Below are positions 1 through 9,792 of a stretch of DNA of 64,000 nt, piece after piece. Origin of the DNA: Euzebya pacifica. GTDB taxonomy: Bacteria; Actinomycetota; Nitriliruptoria; Euzebyales; Euzebyaceae. The position numbers were made by a program, and so were the translations under genes. Every line of letters begins with the position of its first letter. Within the stretch, counting starts at the first letter, position 1. The stretch is taken from assembly GCF_003344865.1 (NCBI RefSeq), contig NZ_CP031165.1, positions 3,415,910 through 3,479,909 of the forward strand. Direction: 5' to 3'. The notes under the pieces were generated by a model. The model was given only the letters and a program-made list of their open reading frames with translations. It was not told where the DNA came from and searched no databases.

Positions 1-1208
1 GAGGACATCGCTGCCCGCAGGACACCTTCCCGAGGGTGCCCGAGGACGAGGTCGACCATACAAGCGGGGTCCTGGTGGACGGTGTTGAGGGTGGCCGGGA
101 CGACCCCGTGGTGGAGCGCCTGCACGGTCACCACTGCCTCGATCGCACCGGCGGCCCCCATGAGGTGGCCGAAGGAGGACTTGGGCGCGGTGACCGCCGG
201 ACGGTGGTCGCCGAACACGGTGGCCATCGCGGTGGCCTCCGCCAGGTCGCCGACGGGAGTTGAGGTGGCGTGGGCGTTGACGTGGTCGATGTCGCCGGGC
301 CCCAGGCCCGCGTCGGCCAGCGCCAGCCGCATGGCACGGACGGCACCCTCGCCGTCGGGAGCAGGGCTGCTGGGATCCAGCGCATCGTTGGAGGCGCCGT
401 AGCCCGCCAACCAGGCGATCGGCGCAGCCCCTCGGGCCGTCGCGTGCTCGGCGGTCTCCAGGACCAGGACCGCCGCCCCCTCCCCCGCGACGAAGCCGTC
501 CCGGTCGACGTCGAAGGGTCGGCTGGCAACCGCGGGGTCGTCGTTGCGTCGCGACATCGCCCCGGCTGCATCGAACCCGGCGAGCAGGAGCGGGTTGATG
601 GCCGCCTCGGTCCCGCCGACGACGGCCACGTCGGCCCGGCCGGCGCGCAGCAGGTCCAGGCCGGTGCCGATCGCGTCAGCCGCGGAGGCACACGCCGAGA
701 CCACGGCGCTGGCCGGCCCACGCAGGCCATGGCGCATGGCGACCTGCCCGGCCGCCATGTTGAGGGGCATGGCGATGGACAGGTAGGGACGGACCCGGTC
801 GGGCCCGTCGGCCAGGAGGCGCTGGTGCTGGGTCGTGATCTCGTCGATGCCCCCCGCCCCGGAGGCGATGACGACGGCCACACGGTCGGCGTCCACCCCC
901 TCCACCGGGTGCCGCACCGCCTGTGGATCGGGCGTCAGCAGTCCGGCGTGGACCAGCGCCTCCTCCGCGGCGATCAACGCGTATCGGGCGAACGGGTCGG
1001 TCTGGCGCTGCAGCCGTCTCGGCAACCTGTCCGACAGGTCGCCGGGGACCTCACAGGCGAAGCGGACGCGATGCCCGCTGGCGTCGAACCGGGTGATCGG
1101 CGCCGCACACGAGCGCCCCGCGAGCAGTCCGTCCCACAACGCGTCGGTACCGACGCCGTGGGGGCTGACGGCGCCGAGACCGGTGATCGCGACGTGGGCT
1201 GGGCTCAT
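1..1208 (-). CDS. fabF: beta-ketoacyl-ACP synthase II (FabF-like), 3' end outside window
   Basis: Condensing enzyme of type II fatty acid synthesis: joins acyl-ACP and malonyl-ACP. Reading from the ATG at 1208, the protein begins MSPAHVAITGLGAVSPHG and stays open for 402 codons to the window edge, so the C-terminal end is missing. The full catalytic triad is visible: Cys173 in VVSACASAADA, His313 in NAHATSTPVGD and His348 in SFGHLMGAAGA, spaced as in KAS II (Cys163/His303/His340 in E. coli). The gene is divergent from the ABC transporter at 1266. No acyl carrier protein gene is visible because the operon continues to the left. A KAS-like subunit of a polyketide pathway is possible, but the intact triad favours FabF. 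Confidence 0.9.
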   Translation of the reverse strand, partial: MSPAHVAITGLGAVSPHGVGTDALWDGLLAGRSCAAPITRFDASGHRVRFACEVPGDLSDRLPRRLQRQTDPFARYALIAAEEALVHAGLLTPDPQAVRHPVEGVDADRVAVVIASGAGGIDEITTQHQRLLADGPDRVRPYLSIAMPLNMAAGQVAMRHGLRGPASAVVSACASAADAIGTGLDLLRAGRADVAVVGGTEAAINPLLLAGFDAAGAMSRRNDDPAVASRPFDVDRDGFVAGEGAAVLVLETAEHATARGAAPIAWLAGYGASNDALDPSSPAPDGEGAVRAMRLALADAGLGPGDIDHVNAHATSTPVGDLAEATAMATVFGDHRPAVTAPKSSFGHLMGAAGAIEAVVTVQALHHGVVPATLNTVHQDPACMVDLVLGHPREGVLRAAMS

Positions 1209-1265
1209 GGTGCAGGCATGGGTGGAGGACGGATGGATTCGTCCTGCCATACTGGCGGGTCGCAG

Positions 1266-2288
1266 ATGGTAACCACCGAGCACGCAACGCCCGCGCCGGT
1301 CGATAGTGCCGCTCCCCCGGCGATCGAGGTGACGGGCCTGGTGAAGGCCTACGACGACCGGCGTGTCGTCGATCAGGTCGACCTCGCCGTGCCCGTGGGG
1401 CAGGTCGTGGCGTTGCTGGGCCCCAACGGCGCCGGCAAGACCACGACCGTGGAGTGCATCGAGGGCTTCCGCCGTCCCGACGCCGGCACGGTGCGCGTCC
1501 TCGGGCTGGACCCCGTCCGCGACCGCAACACGCTGACGCCCAAGCTGGGCGTGATGCTGCAGGAGGGAGGGGTCTGGCAGGCGGCCACCCCCCGCGAGGT
1601 GCTGAGGCTCTTCGCCCGCCTGCACCCGGACCGCTGGAACCCCGACGACCTGATCGAACGCCTCGCCCTGGGCACCGTTGCGGGCTCGAAGTACCGCAAC
1701 CTGTCGGGCGGCGAGAAGCAGCGGCTGAACCTGGCGCTCGCGCTGGTCGGCCGTCCCGAGGTGCTGATCCTCGACGAGCCGACGACGGGCATGGACCCCG
1801 AGGTCCGCCAGCAGACCTGGGAGCTGATCCGCGGGCTGCGCAACGAGGGCACGTCGGTGCTGCTGACCACCCACTTCATGCAGGAGGCCGAGGTGCTGGC
1901 CGACCAGGTCGCCATCATGGCGCGCGGCCGGATGCTGGCCGAGGACTCACCCGCCGGGCTGATCGCCACGCATGCACCGCCCGGCATCGTCGTCACCACG
2001 CCGGACCGGATCGACGCCGAGTCGCTGTCGGACCGCCTGGACGGCGCACTCGTGCTGGCCGACACCGCCGACCGCTGGCTGGTCGACGCCGGCGAACGGG
2101 ATCCTCAGTCGTTGCTGGTCGGGATCACCACCTGGTTCGCCGACAACGGCCGCCACCTGACCTCGATCGCCACGGGCGGCGAGGGGCTGGAGGCCGCGTA
2201 CCTGGAGCTGACGCGTCAGGCGTTCGGCGAGCCAGCGACGCTGCCGGACGGCGCGGGCGGCGGCATGCCCCTGGAGGCCCGCCGATGA
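1266..2288 (+). CDS. ABC transporter ATP-binding protein (ABC-2 exporter type)
   Basis: 340-aa nucleotide-binding subunit of a drug/lipid-type exporter. Walker A GPNGAGKT at residues 52-59, Q-loop Gln99, signature LSGGEKQR from 146, Walker B VLILDEPT at 166-173, then a C-terminal extension typical of the DrrA/CcmA group. The ATG at 1266 is chosen because homology starts about 20 residues later; the reading frame is open far upstream, but that stretch is antisense to fabF. A CATACT box at 1248-1253 could be the -10 element. The stop overlaps the permease start (ATGA at 2285-2288), so the two are translationally coupled. The substrate cannot be told from sequence. Confidence 0.9.
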   Translation: MVTTEHATPAPVDSAAPPAIEVTGLVKAYDDRRVVDQVDLAVPVGQVVALLGPNGAGKTTTVECIEGFRRPDAGTVRVLGLDPVRDRNTLTPKLGVMLQEGGVWQAATPREVLRLFARLHPDRWNPDDLIERLALGTVAGSKYRNLSGGEKQRLNLALALVGRPEVLILDEPTTGMDPEVRQQTWELIRGLRNEGTSVLLTTHFMQEAEVLADQVAIMARGRMLAEDSPAGLIATHAPPGIVVTTPDRIDAESLSDRLDGALVLADTADRWLVDAGERDPQSLLVGITTWFADNGRHLTSIATGGEGLEAAYLELTRQAFGEPATLPDGAGGGMPLEARR

Positions 2289-3022
2289 TGGGCGCGGTCA
2301 GCCGGTTGTCGGCCCAGACGGTGATGGAGCTGAAGCTGATGCTCCGCAACGCCGAGAACCTCATCGTCACCTTCGGCATCCCGACGGGGATGCTCATCTT
2401 CTTCTCCATCATCCGCGTGCTGCCGACCCCGGACGACACCGAGCCGGTGGCCTTCCTGGCCCCGGGCATCCTCGCGCTCAGCGTCATCGGCGCGGCGATG
2501 GTGTCGCTCGGCATCCAGACCGGATTCGAGCGGTTCTACCTCGTCCTCAAGCGGCTGGGTGCCACGCCGCTGCGCCGCTGGGAGCTGATCGCCAGCAAGG
2601 CGCTGGCGGTGCTGCTGACGGAGATCGCCCAGGTGGTCGTCGTGGTCGGCGTGGCCCTGGCGTTGGGCTGGCGTCCGCAGGTCGACCAGCTGGCGCTGGC
2701 GGTCCCGGCGCTGCTGCTGGGCACCTCGGCCTTCGTGGGGATCGGCCTGTCGATGGCCGGCCGGTTGCGCGCTGTGGCCACCCTGGCGGCGACCAACGCG
2801 CTGTTCCTCGTCTTGCTGGTGTCCTCGGGGATCATCTTCCCGCTGGACCGGCTGCCGGAGGTCATGCAGTTCGGCGCCCGCCTGCTGCCTGCCGCCCCGC
2901 TGACCGACTGGCTGCGTGCGGCCTTCGACGGCGCGCAGATCCCCGTCGCCTCGCTGATCGCCCTTCCCGCCTGGGCCGTCGGCGCCCCGATCCTGGCCTC
3001 CCGCATCTTCCGCTGGGAGTAG
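2285..3022 (+). CDS. ABC-2 type transporter permease
   Basis: 245-aa integral membrane partner of the ATPase just upstream. It starts at the ATG overlapping that gene's TGA; a second ATG follows directly at 2288. The sequence shows about six hydrophobic segments, with an early cytoplasmic helix (LSAQTVMELKLMLRNAENL), the segment with ALSVIGAAMVSLGIQTGFE, and a last pair around LVLLVSSGIIFPLDRLPEVM, which is the usual ABC2_membrane pattern seen in DrrB-like exporters. Together with the ATPase it should form a homodimeric-permease exporter. The 3' end is followed by degenerate tandem repeats. Substrate unknown; neighbours do not indicate one. Confidence 0.88.
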   Translation: MMGAVSRLSAQTVMELKLMLRNAENLIVTFGIPTGMLIFFSIIRVLPTPDDTEPVAFLAPGILALSVIGAAMVSLGIQTGFERFYLVLKRLGATPLRRWELIASKALAVLLTEIAQVVVVVGVALALGWRPQVDQLALAVPALLLGTSAFVGIGLSMAGRLRAVATLAATNALFLVLLVSSGIIFPLDRLPEVMQFGARLLPAAPLTDWLRAAFDGAQIPVASLIALPAWAVGAPILASRIFRWE

Positions 3023-3033
3023 GCACTCCCTCG

Positions 3034-3132
3034 GCGCGAGGGCTTGGGCCGCCCCTCCAGCGCGAGGGCCCGGCCGGCCCTCCAGCGCGGGTGCTTGGCC
3101 GCCCTCCAGCGCGTGGGCTCGGCCGCCCTCCG
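3034..3132. repeat. four degenerate 24-26 bp tandem repeats
   Basis: Four head-to-tail copies start GCGCG and end CCCTCC(A/G): 3034-3059, 3060-3084, 3085-3108 and 3109-3132, with a fifth broken start after it. The array fills the first part of the 322-base space between the convergent permease (ends 3022) and ctaB (ends 3345). The rest of the gap (3133-3344) holds no ORF with coding character and no hairpin that I can support. It may act as a transcript end or simply be a slippage product. Confidence 0.6.
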
Positions 3133-3344
3133 GCGGCGTGTGCGTTCCCCTCCTCTGGGGTCAGCCGATCCCGCACGCCCTGACACCTCGTGCGCGATCC
3201 CACGCCGATGGGGGCGGGCATGCCGCACGAGCGTCGGGGGCGTGCGACATGGGCCGCACGGACAGGCGTGCATCGCGCACGCCGTCCGGGCCGACGGGGC
3301 GCCCGGACGGGGCCTGGAGGACGCTCCCCCGAGCTGATCCGGTC

Positions 3345-4268
3345 CTAGACGAACACGTCCGCGGCGAGGGCGAAGAACAGCAGGCCGAGGTAGGCGATGG
3401 AGAAGCGGAAGACCGCCATCGCGGGGCCGTGGACCTCCTCGTCCTCCTCGGCCCGCAGGCCGACTCGGTGCAGGCGGAGGGTCAGCTGGGCGAAGCGGAT
3501 GCCCAGCAGCATCGCGATCACCATGTACAGCGGACCGGCGCCGGCGACGAGCCCGAGGGCCAGCGAGAAGCCGACCATGATGAAGGTGTAGCCAACGATC
3601 TGGCGGGTCGTCTCGAGCGTCCCAGCGACGACCGGCAACATCGGGAACGACGCGGCCGCGTAGTCCTCCTTGTACCGCAGGGCCAGAGCCCAGAAGTGCG
3701 GGGGCGTCCACAGGAACACGATGGCGAACATCAGCCACGGCACCAGCGACAGGTCGTTGGTGACGGCCGACCAGCCGGCGAGCACGGGAACACAGCCCGC
3801 CGCGCCGCCGATGACGATGTTCTGCACCGTCCGGGGCTTGAGGTAGGCGGTGTACACCAGCACGTAGAAGACGTTGGCGGCCAGCACCAGCAGGGCGGTC
3901 AGCAGGTTCGCCCACGTCCACAACATCCCGAAGGAGATGACCTGGAGGAGGGCGGAGAAGACGATCGCGGCTCGCGGCTCGATGCGGTGGTTGGGCATCG
4001 GACGGCGGCGCGTGCGGGCCATCAGCTTGTCGGCCTCGCGCTCGATGATGGAGTTGAACGCGTTGGCGCTGCAGGCTCCGAGCGTCCCGCCGACCAGCGT
4101 GACGAAGACCAGCCCGGCCGACGGCAGCCCATCGGCCGCGACGACCATGGCCGGCAGGGTCGTGACCAGCAGTAGCTCGACGATGCGGGGCTTGGTCAGC
4201 GCGACGTAGGCGCGGACGACGTCGCCGACGCTGGTGCCGGTGACCTCGGTGGTGGTGGAGGAGCTCAC
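3345..4268 (-). CDS. ctaB: protohaem IX farnesyltransferase (haem O synthase)
   Basis: 307-aa polytopic membrane prenyltransferase that adds a farnesyl group to haem B, giving haem O for cytochrome oxidase. The UbiA-family Asp-rich motif is present as N72-x3-E76-x3-D80 followed by LMARTRRRP, and the second motif around YLKPRTVQNIVIGGAAG. GTG at 4268 is chosen because it overlaps the ctaA stop (GTGA) and places the start about 20 residues before the first helix; the frame is open further upstream only as a shadow of ctaA. ctaA and ctaB therefore form one operon for haem A synthesis, as in many actinobacteria and Bacillus. Nine or so membrane segments are visible, the normal number. Confidence 0.93.
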   Translation of the reverse strand: MSSSTTTEVTGTSVGDVVRAYVALTKPRIVELLLVTTLPAMVVAADGLPSAGLVFVTLVGGTLGACSANAFNSIIEREADKLMARTRRRPMPNHRIEPRAAIVFSALLQVISFGMLWTWANLLTALLVLAANVFYVLVYTAYLKPRTVQNIVIGGAAGCVPVLAGWSAVTNDLSLVPWLMFAIVFLWTPPHFWALALRYKEDYAAASFPMLPVVAGTLETTRQIVGYTFIMVGFSLALGLVAGAGPLYMVIAMLLGIRFAQLTLRLHRVGLRAEEDEEVHGPAMAVFRFSIAYLGLLFFALAADVFV

Positions 4269-5320
4269 GCGGGGACCTCGACGAGGGTGTCGGTGGTGAC
4301 GTCGACGGCGGACTGCTCGTCGGCGCGGCACAGGCTGATCAGGACCATGACCATGGCGGCAAGGATCCACGAGGCCACGGCCAGGTGTGGGATGACGGAC
4401 AGGAACGACAGCGACGACCACAGGTTGGCGACGCCGAGCAGGACCTGGATGCCGGTCAACGACGCGGCGACGCGCGCCCAGGTCTGCGGCGCACCGCCGA
4501 TCCCTGCACGACGCATGCGACCGGCCGTCGCCATGGCCAGGCCGGCGACGACGAAGCCGAGGTACCGGTGGACGACGTTGACGGCTTCCGGCTCCATGGT
4601 GATCGGTCCGATGGAGAACAGCCCGAGCGCGGGGTCGTTGACGAACGCCAGTCCGCCCATGACGCCGGTGAGGTGTCCTCCGACGAGGATCTGCAGCCAC
4701 AGCACCCCGGTGACGACGGCGGCGAAGCGCCACATGCGCACGAGCCGCTCGGCGCGGGACGGCCTCCGCAGGGGCCCTTGGGATCGGGCGGCCACGTAGA
4801 CGAGCAGGGCCATGGTGGCGGTCCCGAGGCCGAGGTGGGTGGTGACCAGCTCGACCTTCACGAGGTTCCACACCACAAGGGCGCCGAGGAGGGCCTGGAT
4901 GTTGACGGCCACCGCGGCAGCGACGACGGGCCACAGCAGCCCCGGCGTCCGGCGATGGCGAGCCAGGACCCAGACGAGCAGCGCGGCGACCATCAGGCCG
5001 AGCACGCCGGCGACCAGCCGGTGGCTGTGCTCCAGCCACACGTTGAGCCCCGACACCGATCGACCGAGGCCGTCAACGGCGCTCACGTCGACGGGCGGCA
5101 GGAAGTCGCCGCCGCTGAAGCAGCCGGGCCACGTCGGACAGGCGAGTCCGGAATCGGTGGCACGGGTCGCACCGCCGATGGCGATCACCACGAGGGAGGT
5201 GATCGCGGCAACGACGGAGAGGCGGCGGAAGCCGGAAGAGGGCATGGCAGGCGTGTCAGGCACGATGAGGAAGCGTCCCCGGGTCGGGATGGCGGCCGGC
5301 GGAGGGGGCACGCGGGCCAC
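4265..5320 (-). CDS. ctaA: haem A synthase (COX15/CtaA family)
   Basis: 351-aa membrane protein oxidising the haem O methyl group to the formyl of haem A. Signature stretches are [20 protein letters not shown] near the N-terminus, [13 protein letters not shown] with the first ligand His, a second His in [21 protein letters not shown] in the second half and IPHLAVASW near the end, matching the four-His, eight-helix COX15 plan. The GTG at 5320 is supported by a TAAACT -10 box at 5333-5338, which would give an almost leaderless transcript; the ATG at 5245 (MPSSGFRRL) is the alternative. First gene of the ctaAB operon, divergent from transketolase. Confidence 0.9.
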   Translation of the reverse strand: MARVPPPPAAIPTRGRFLIVPDTPAMPSSGFRRLSVVAAITSLVVIAIGGATRATDSGLACPTWPGCFSGGDFLPPVDVSAVDGLGRSVSGLNVWLEHSHRLVAGVLGLMVAALLVWVLARHRRTPGLLWPVVAAAVAVNIQALLGALVVWNLVKVELVTTHLGLGTATMALLVYVAARSQGPLRRPSRAERLVRMWRFAAVVTGVLWLQILVGGHLTGVMGGLAFVNDPALGLFSIGPITMEPEAVNVVHRYLGFVVAGLAMATAGRMRRAGIGGAPQTWARVAASLTGIQVLLGVANLWSSLSFLSVIPHLAVASWILAAMVMVLISLCRADEQSAVDVTTDTLVEVPA

Positions 5321-5332
5321 GGGGGACGTCGG

Positions 5333-5338
5333 AGTTTA
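5333..5338 (-). promoter_or_regulatory. -10 box for ctaA
   Basis: TAAACT on the minus strand, 12 bases before the ctaA GTG. Predicted start of transcription lies within about 5 bases of the start codon. Confidence 0.5.
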
Positions 5339-5452
5339 CGCCCTCCGGGCGCGTCGGCCCCAACCCGTACTTGGTGGGTCGGACAACAAACCTCTGGGCT
5401 CGCGCGCGCGGGCCCACGAGTGGCCGAGGTGTCGGTCGCCCACCGGACCGGA

Positions 5453-5458
5453 TAGCCT
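5453..5458 (+). promoter_or_regulatory. -10 box for tkt, probably leaderless
   Basis: TAGCCT with 7 bases to the GTG at 5466, so transcription should begin at or one base before the start codon. Confidence 0.55.
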
Positions 5459-5465
5459 GCCCCAT

Positions 5466-7457
5466 GTGACCGACAACGACTCCCTTGCCGTCAGCGCCAT
5501 CCGTGCCCTGTCCATCGACGCCGTCGAGCGGGCCAACTCCGGGCATCCCGGTGCCCCGATGGGCCTTGCGCCGCTGACCCACACGCTGTTCACGAAGCAC
5601 CTGGTGCACAACCCCAGCAACCCGAACTGGATCGACCGCGACCGGTTCGTGCTGTCCTGTGGCCACGCATCCATGCTGCTGTACTCCACGCTGCACCTCA
5701 CCGGGTACGACGTGTCGATGGAGGACATCAAGAACTTCCGGCAGCTGGAGTCGCGGACACCGGGTCACCCCGAGTCCTTCGCCACGCCCGGCGTCGAGAC
5801 GACCACGGGTCCCCTGGGTCAGGGCCTGGCCAACGGCGTTGGCTTCGCGCTGGCCGAGAAGATGCTGGCCGCCCGGTTCAACACCGAGGACACCACCATC
5901 GTCGACCACCGCACCTGGGTGCTGGCCTCCGACGGTGACCTCATGGAGGGCGTCGCCGCCGAGGCCTGCTCGCTGGCCGGCCACCTCGGCCTGGACAAGC
6001 TGATCGTCTTCTGGGACGACAACGAGATCACCCTCGACGGGCCGGCCTCCTGGTCGTTCTCCACCGAGGACGTCGTCAAGCGCTTCGACGCCTACGGCTG
6101 GCGCACGCTCGAGGTCGACGACGGCAACGACCTCGGCGCGCTGGACAAGGTGATGGAGGAGGCCAAGCAGTCCGACGGCCGCCCCACGCTCGTCCGCGTC
6201 CGCACCACCATCGGCTACGGCGCCCCCACCAAGGCCGGCACCGCCAAGGCCCACGGCTCCCCCCTGGGCGCGGAGGAGGCTGCGGCCGCCAAGGCGGCCT
6301 ACGGCTGGTCCCACGAGCCCTTCGAGGTGCCCGACGAGGTCTACGAGGCCACCAGCCAGGTCGAGCGCGGCAAGGTCGCCGAGGAGGCGTGGAACACCCT
6401 CTACGCCAGCTACGAGGAGGCACACCCCGACCTCGCAGAGGAGCTGGAGCGGGCGTTCGCCGGCGAGCTCGCCGAGGACTGGGACGCCGCGCTGCCCGAG
6501 TTCGACGACGGCCACAGCGAGGCCACCCGCTCCACGAGCGGTGCGGTCATCCAGCGCCTCGCGGCCACGGTCCCCGAGCTGGTCGGCGGCTCCGCCGACC
6601 TCGCCGGCTCCAACAAGACGATGATCGAGAGCTCCGGCGCGGTCACCCGTGACCTGTTCGCCGCGCGCAACATCAACTACGGCGTCCGCGAGCACGCGAT
6701 GGCCGGCATGGCCAACGGCATGATCCTGCACGGCGGCGTCCGGCCGTTCATCGGCACGTTCCTGACGTTCAGCGACTACATGCGTGGCTCGATGCGCCTC
6801 TCGGCGCTGTCCGGCCTGGGCGTGATCTACGTGTTCACCCACGACTCGATCGGCCTGGGCGAGGACGGTCCGACCCACCAGCCAATCGAGCACATCGCCT
6901 CGCTGCGCACCATCCCGAACCTGCGCGTCATCCGACCGGCCGATGCCCGCGAGACCGTCGGCGCCTGGCTCGAGGCCGTGCAGCGGACCGACGGCCCGAC
7001 GGCGCTGGCCCTGTCCCGGCAGAACCTGCCGGTGCTCACCGGGTCCTCCGCCGACCAGGTCAGCATGGGCGCCTACGCCCTCAACGACGTGGCTGACCCC
7101 GACATCGTGCTCGTCGGCACCGGCAGCGAGGTCCAGCTGTGTGTCGCGGCGGCCGAGAAGCTGGCCGAGGAGGACGACCTGGCCGTCCGCGTCGTCTCCA
7201 TGCCCTGCATGGAGCTGCTGGCCGACGGCGACCCCGACTACGCCGACGAGCTGCTCGGTGGCGGCGACGCCCCCGTGCTGTCGGTCGAGGCCGGCGTCAG
7301 CTTCGGCTGGGAACGCTGGGCCGACGACCACGTCGCCATGGACGACTTCGGTGCATCGGCCCCTGCCGAGGTGCTGTTCGAGGAATTCGGTTTCACCCCC
7401 GCTGCGGTCGCCGACGCCGCCCGGGACCTGCTCGAGGAATGGGAGGACGACGAATGA
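5466..7457 (+). CDS. tkt: transketolase
   Basis: 663-aa thiamine-diphosphate enzyme of the non-oxidative pentose phosphate pathway, moving two-carbon units between sugar phosphates. Clear family blocks: [11 protein letters not shown] near residue 20, the ThDP-binding [13 protein letters not shown]-type segment (read ASDGDLMEG), and in the second domain [10 protein letters not shown] with the catalytic Glu, then [18 protein letters not shown] at 5466 fits the -10 box and the family N-terminus; upstream open frame is antisense to ctaA. Its TGA overlaps the transaldolase ATG (ATGA at 7454), so both pathway enzymes are made together. Length is normal for bacterial Tkt. Confidence 0.95.
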   Translation: MTDNDSLAVSAIRALSIDAVERANSGHPGAPMGLAPLTHTLFTKHLVHNPSNPNWIDRDRFVLSCGHASMLLYSTLHLTGYDVSMEDIKNFRQLESRTPGHPESFATPGVETTTGPLGQGLANGVGFALAEKMLAARFNTEDTTIVDHRTWVLASDGDLMEGVAAEACSLAGHLGLDKLIVFWDDNEITLDGPASWSFSTEDVVKRFDAYGWRTLEVDDGNDLGALDKVMEEAKQSDGRPTLVRVRTTIGYGAPTKAGTAKAHGSPLGAEEAAAAKAAYGWSHEPFEVPDEVYEATSQVERGKVAEEAWNTLYASYEEAHPDLAEELERAFAGELAEDWDAALPEFDDGHSEATRSTSGAVIQRLAATVPELVGGSADLAGSNKTMIESSGAVTRDLFAARNINYGVREHAMAGMANGMILHGGVRPFIGTFLTFSDYMRGSMRLSALSGLGVIYVFTHDSIGLGEDGPTHQPIEHIASLRTIPNLRVIRPADARETVGAWLEAVQRTDGPTALALSRQNLPVLTGSSADQVSMGAYALNDVADPDIVLVGTGSEVQLCVAAAEKLAEEDDLAVRVVSMPCMELLADGDPDYADELLGGGDAPVLSVEAGVSFGWERWADDHVAMDDFGASAPAEVLFEEFGFTPAAVADAARDLLEEWEDDE

Positions 7458-8545
7458 GCGACAAGAACCCGCTGCAGAAGATCCACGACGCCGGCCAGGC
7501 GATCTGGCTGGACTCGATCAAGCGGTCCTACCTGGGCGAAGGCGCCTATCTGGACCGGCTGATCAGCGCCGGTGAGATCCACGGCCTGACGTCCAACCCG
7601 GCGATCTTCGCCAAGGCCGTTGCCGAGGACGACACCTACGACGCGCAGGTCGACCCCATGGTCGAGCAGGGCGCCGACGCCCGCGAGATCCTGTGGGCCG
7701 TCATGAAGGACGACATCGTCGCCGCCTGCGACCAGTTCGCGGCCGTGTACGAGTCCTCCGACGGCGCCGACGGGTACGTCTCAATCGAGGTCGACCCGGC
7801 CCACGCCTTCGACACCGAGCGCACCGTGTCGGAGGCCCTGTCGCTGTGGCAGGAGATCGACCGGCCCAACCTGATGGTCAAGGTTCCCGGCACCGAGCCG
7901 GGTCTGGCGGCGATCACCCGCCTGATCGGCGAGGGCCTGAACGTCAACGTCACCCTGCTGTTCAGCGTCGACCGCCACCGCGCGGTCATGGACGCCTACA
8001 TGGCAGGCCTGGAACGTCGTCGCGACGCAGGCGGCAAGCTGGATCACATCGCCAGCGTCGCCTCGTTCTTCGTCTCCCGCGTGGACGCGAAGGTCGACGG
8101 ACTGCTGCCCGAGGGCCACGACCTTCGCGGCAAGGTGGCGATCGCCAACGCCCGTGCGGCGTACGGCGCGTTCCTCGAGGTCACCGCATCGGACCGCTGG
8201 AAGTCGCTGGCTGCCGACGGCGCCAAGCCCCAGCGGCCGCTGTGGGCGTCGACGTCCACCAAGGACCCGTCGCTGCCCGACACCCTGTACGTCGACGAGC
8301 TCGTCGGCCCCCAGACCGTCAACACGGTGCCGGAGCCGACCATGGACGCCACGCGCGACCACGGTGCCGAGCCCACCGACAACCTGAACGGTCGGGTCGA
8401 CGAGGCGCTGGCGCTGCTGGCTCGCCTGCCCGAGCTCGGGGTCGACCTCGGCCAGGTCACCAAGGAGCTGGAGACCGAGGGTGTGGAGAAGTTCGTCGAC
8501 AGCTTCGAGGAGGCTGTAGCAACCGTGGCCGGCGCCGCCGACTAG
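7454..8545 (+). CDS. tal: transaldolase
   Basis: 363-aa class I aldolase moving a dihydroxyacetone unit from sedoheptulose-7-P to glyceraldehyde-3-P. Schiff-base Lys143 lies in [12 protein letters not shown]; further family segments are [15 protein letters not shown] near residue 40 and [15 protein letters not shown]. At over 360 residues it belongs to the long actinobacterial/cyanobacterial subfamily (TalB-like proteins of about 370 aa). It is translationally coupled to tkt by ATGA. The gene ends 33 bases before the convergent DUF916-like gene, with an inverted repeat across the junction. Confidence 0.95.
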   Translation: MSDKNPLQKIHDAGQAIWLDSIKRSYLGEGAYLDRLISAGEIHGLTSNPAIFAKAVAEDDTYDAQVDPMVEQGADAREILWAVMKDDIVAACDQFAAVYESSDGADGYVSIEVDPAHAFDTERTVSEALSLWQEIDRPNLMVKVPGTEPGLAAITRLIGEGLNVNVTLLFSVDRHRAVMDAYMAGLERRRDAGGKLDHIASVASFFVSRVDAKVDGLLPEGHDLRGKVAIANARAAYGAFLEVTASDRWKSLAADGAKPQRPLWASTSTKDPSLPDTLYVDELVGPQTVNTVPEPTMDATRDHGAEPTDNLNGRVDEALALLARLPELGVDLGQVTKELETEGVEKFVDSFEEAVATVAGAAD

Positions 8546-8578
8546 GCCGCGTCACCGGCCGGACGGCCAGCTACACCG

Positions 8579-9727
8579 TCAACGAGGCGGGTCGGGCACC
8601 AGCTCGGCCCGCCTCGTGCGTTGCGGGGGCGGCGGCGGCATGACAGCGGTTGCCGGATCGGGCGAGGGCCACCGCGGTCCGGACGGATGCACCGGTGTCG
8701 ACGCGGCGGACGTCCTGCCACGGCCAACGACCAGCCAGGCGATGCCGGCGAGGACCGCGAGCACGCCCAGGCCGCTGCCGAGGAGGACCGCGGTCGAGAT
8801 CCCCCTGGACGGGGTCGTCGACTCGGCGGCCACCGCCTCGGCGGTCTCGCCGACCGGCGGGAAGGTCAGCCGTGCCGTTGCCATGCGCTCCACGAGGCCC
8901 GACCGTAGCGTCACGTCGGCACGCCACGGCCCGTCCGGCAGGTCGACCCCGAGGATGGTGGTGACCCTCCCCTCCTCCCCCGGCGGCAGGGTGGTGCCAA
9001 GGGCGACGTCGAAGGGTTCCGTGGTCGTCCCGCCGGGCCCGTCGGCCAGCTGCAGCTCGCCCGACAGGTCGATCGCCCGGCCTCCGGTGTTGCGAACCAG
9101 CGTGTCCAGCCGGGGCCGGCCGTCGTCGCCGCGGCTTGGGAGCACCGACATGATCTCGAAGTCGATCGGCGGGGCGCCGCCCGGCCCCACCGACAGGTAC
9201 ACCCGCAGTCCGACGCGGGTGGCGACCTCCACCCCGTCGACGTCGCCGCCGGGCAGCCGTTCGGCGAAGACAACGGCGTAGTGCTCACCCCGCGTGGCGT
9301 CGGCGGGGACGTCGATCCGCATCGTCACCTCTGCCCGCTCGCCCGGTTGGAGGGTCAGGGCGGACGGTTCGACGCTGATCCATGTCGCCAGCTCGTTGGG
9401 ACGTCGGCCGGCGTCGGCGAGGAACGCCTCGTCGCGGATGTCGGCCGCGACGGGATACAGCTCGACGTCGAACGGCGTCGGTTCGCCGTTGCTGACCTCG
9501 AACCGACGCTCGATCGTCGTGGCGGGCGGGAGGTGGTCGATGACGTAGACCTGGGCCCGAGGGTCGTCGACGAGCTCGGCCGGGGCCTCCAGCAGGCGCA
9601 CACCGATGCCGGGCGGCGGGAGGTCCTGCGCCTTCGACGCGCTGGTCAGCAGCCCCACGACGACCAGCGCGAACACGACCAGGCCGGGGACGACGCTGGC
9701 TGCACGACTGGAGGATGGGGCACGCAC
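8579..9727 (-). CDS. DUF916-like secreted, membrane-anchored protein (pair A)
   Basis: 382 aa. GTG start, then a signal peptide (VVPGLVVFALVVVGLLTSA), two beta-rich Ig-like regions, and a C-terminal membrane helix near 315-340 (VLLGSGLGVLAVLAGIAW) followed by a short Pro/Arg-rich cytoplasmic tail. The first region reads YVIDHLPPATTIERRFEVSN ... WISVEPSALTLQPGERAEV ... RIDVPADATRGEHYAVVFAE, which is the DUF916 (WxL-interacting protein, peptidoglycan-side domain) pattern. The second half with TLVRNTGGRAIDLSGELQL recalls the DUF3324-type domain. It is a clear paralogue of the gene ending at 10347, with the same order of segments. Its partner WxL-like gene ends 65 bases upstream. Likely an outer-surface scaffold; exact ligand unknown. 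Confidence 0.75.
   Translation of the reverse strand: MRAPSSSRAASVVPGLVVFALVVVGLLTSASKAQDLPPPGIGVRLLEAPAELVDDPRAQVYVIDHLPPATTIERRFEVSNGEPTPFDVELYPVAADIRDEAFLADAGRRPNELATWISVEPSALTLQPGERAEVTMRIDVPADATRGEHYAVVFAERLPGGDVDGVEVATRVGLRVYLSVGPGGAPPIDFEIMSVLPSRGDDGRPRLDTLVRNTGGRAIDLSGELQLADGPGGTTTEPFDVALGTTLPPGEEGRVTTILGVDLPDGPWRADVTLRSGLVERMATARLTFPPVGETAEAVAAESTTPSRGISTAVLLGSGLGVLAVLAGIAWLVVGRGRTSAASTPVHPSGPRWPSPDPATAVMPPPPPQRTRRAELVPDPPR
8582..8617. terminator. inverted repeat between convergent tal and DUF916-like gene
   Basis: Perfect 10-base arms ACGAGGCGGG (8582-8591) and CCCGCCTCGT (8608-8617) with a 16-base loop. It starts 37 bases after the tal stop and lies inside the last codons of the opposing gene. 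No T-run follows, so it is a structural candidate only. Confidence 0.45.
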
Positions 9728-9792
9728 GAGGCCGTTCTACCTGCCGCGTGGACGACCGCAGGAGATTCCGGACACCGCTGACCGGGCTCGGG

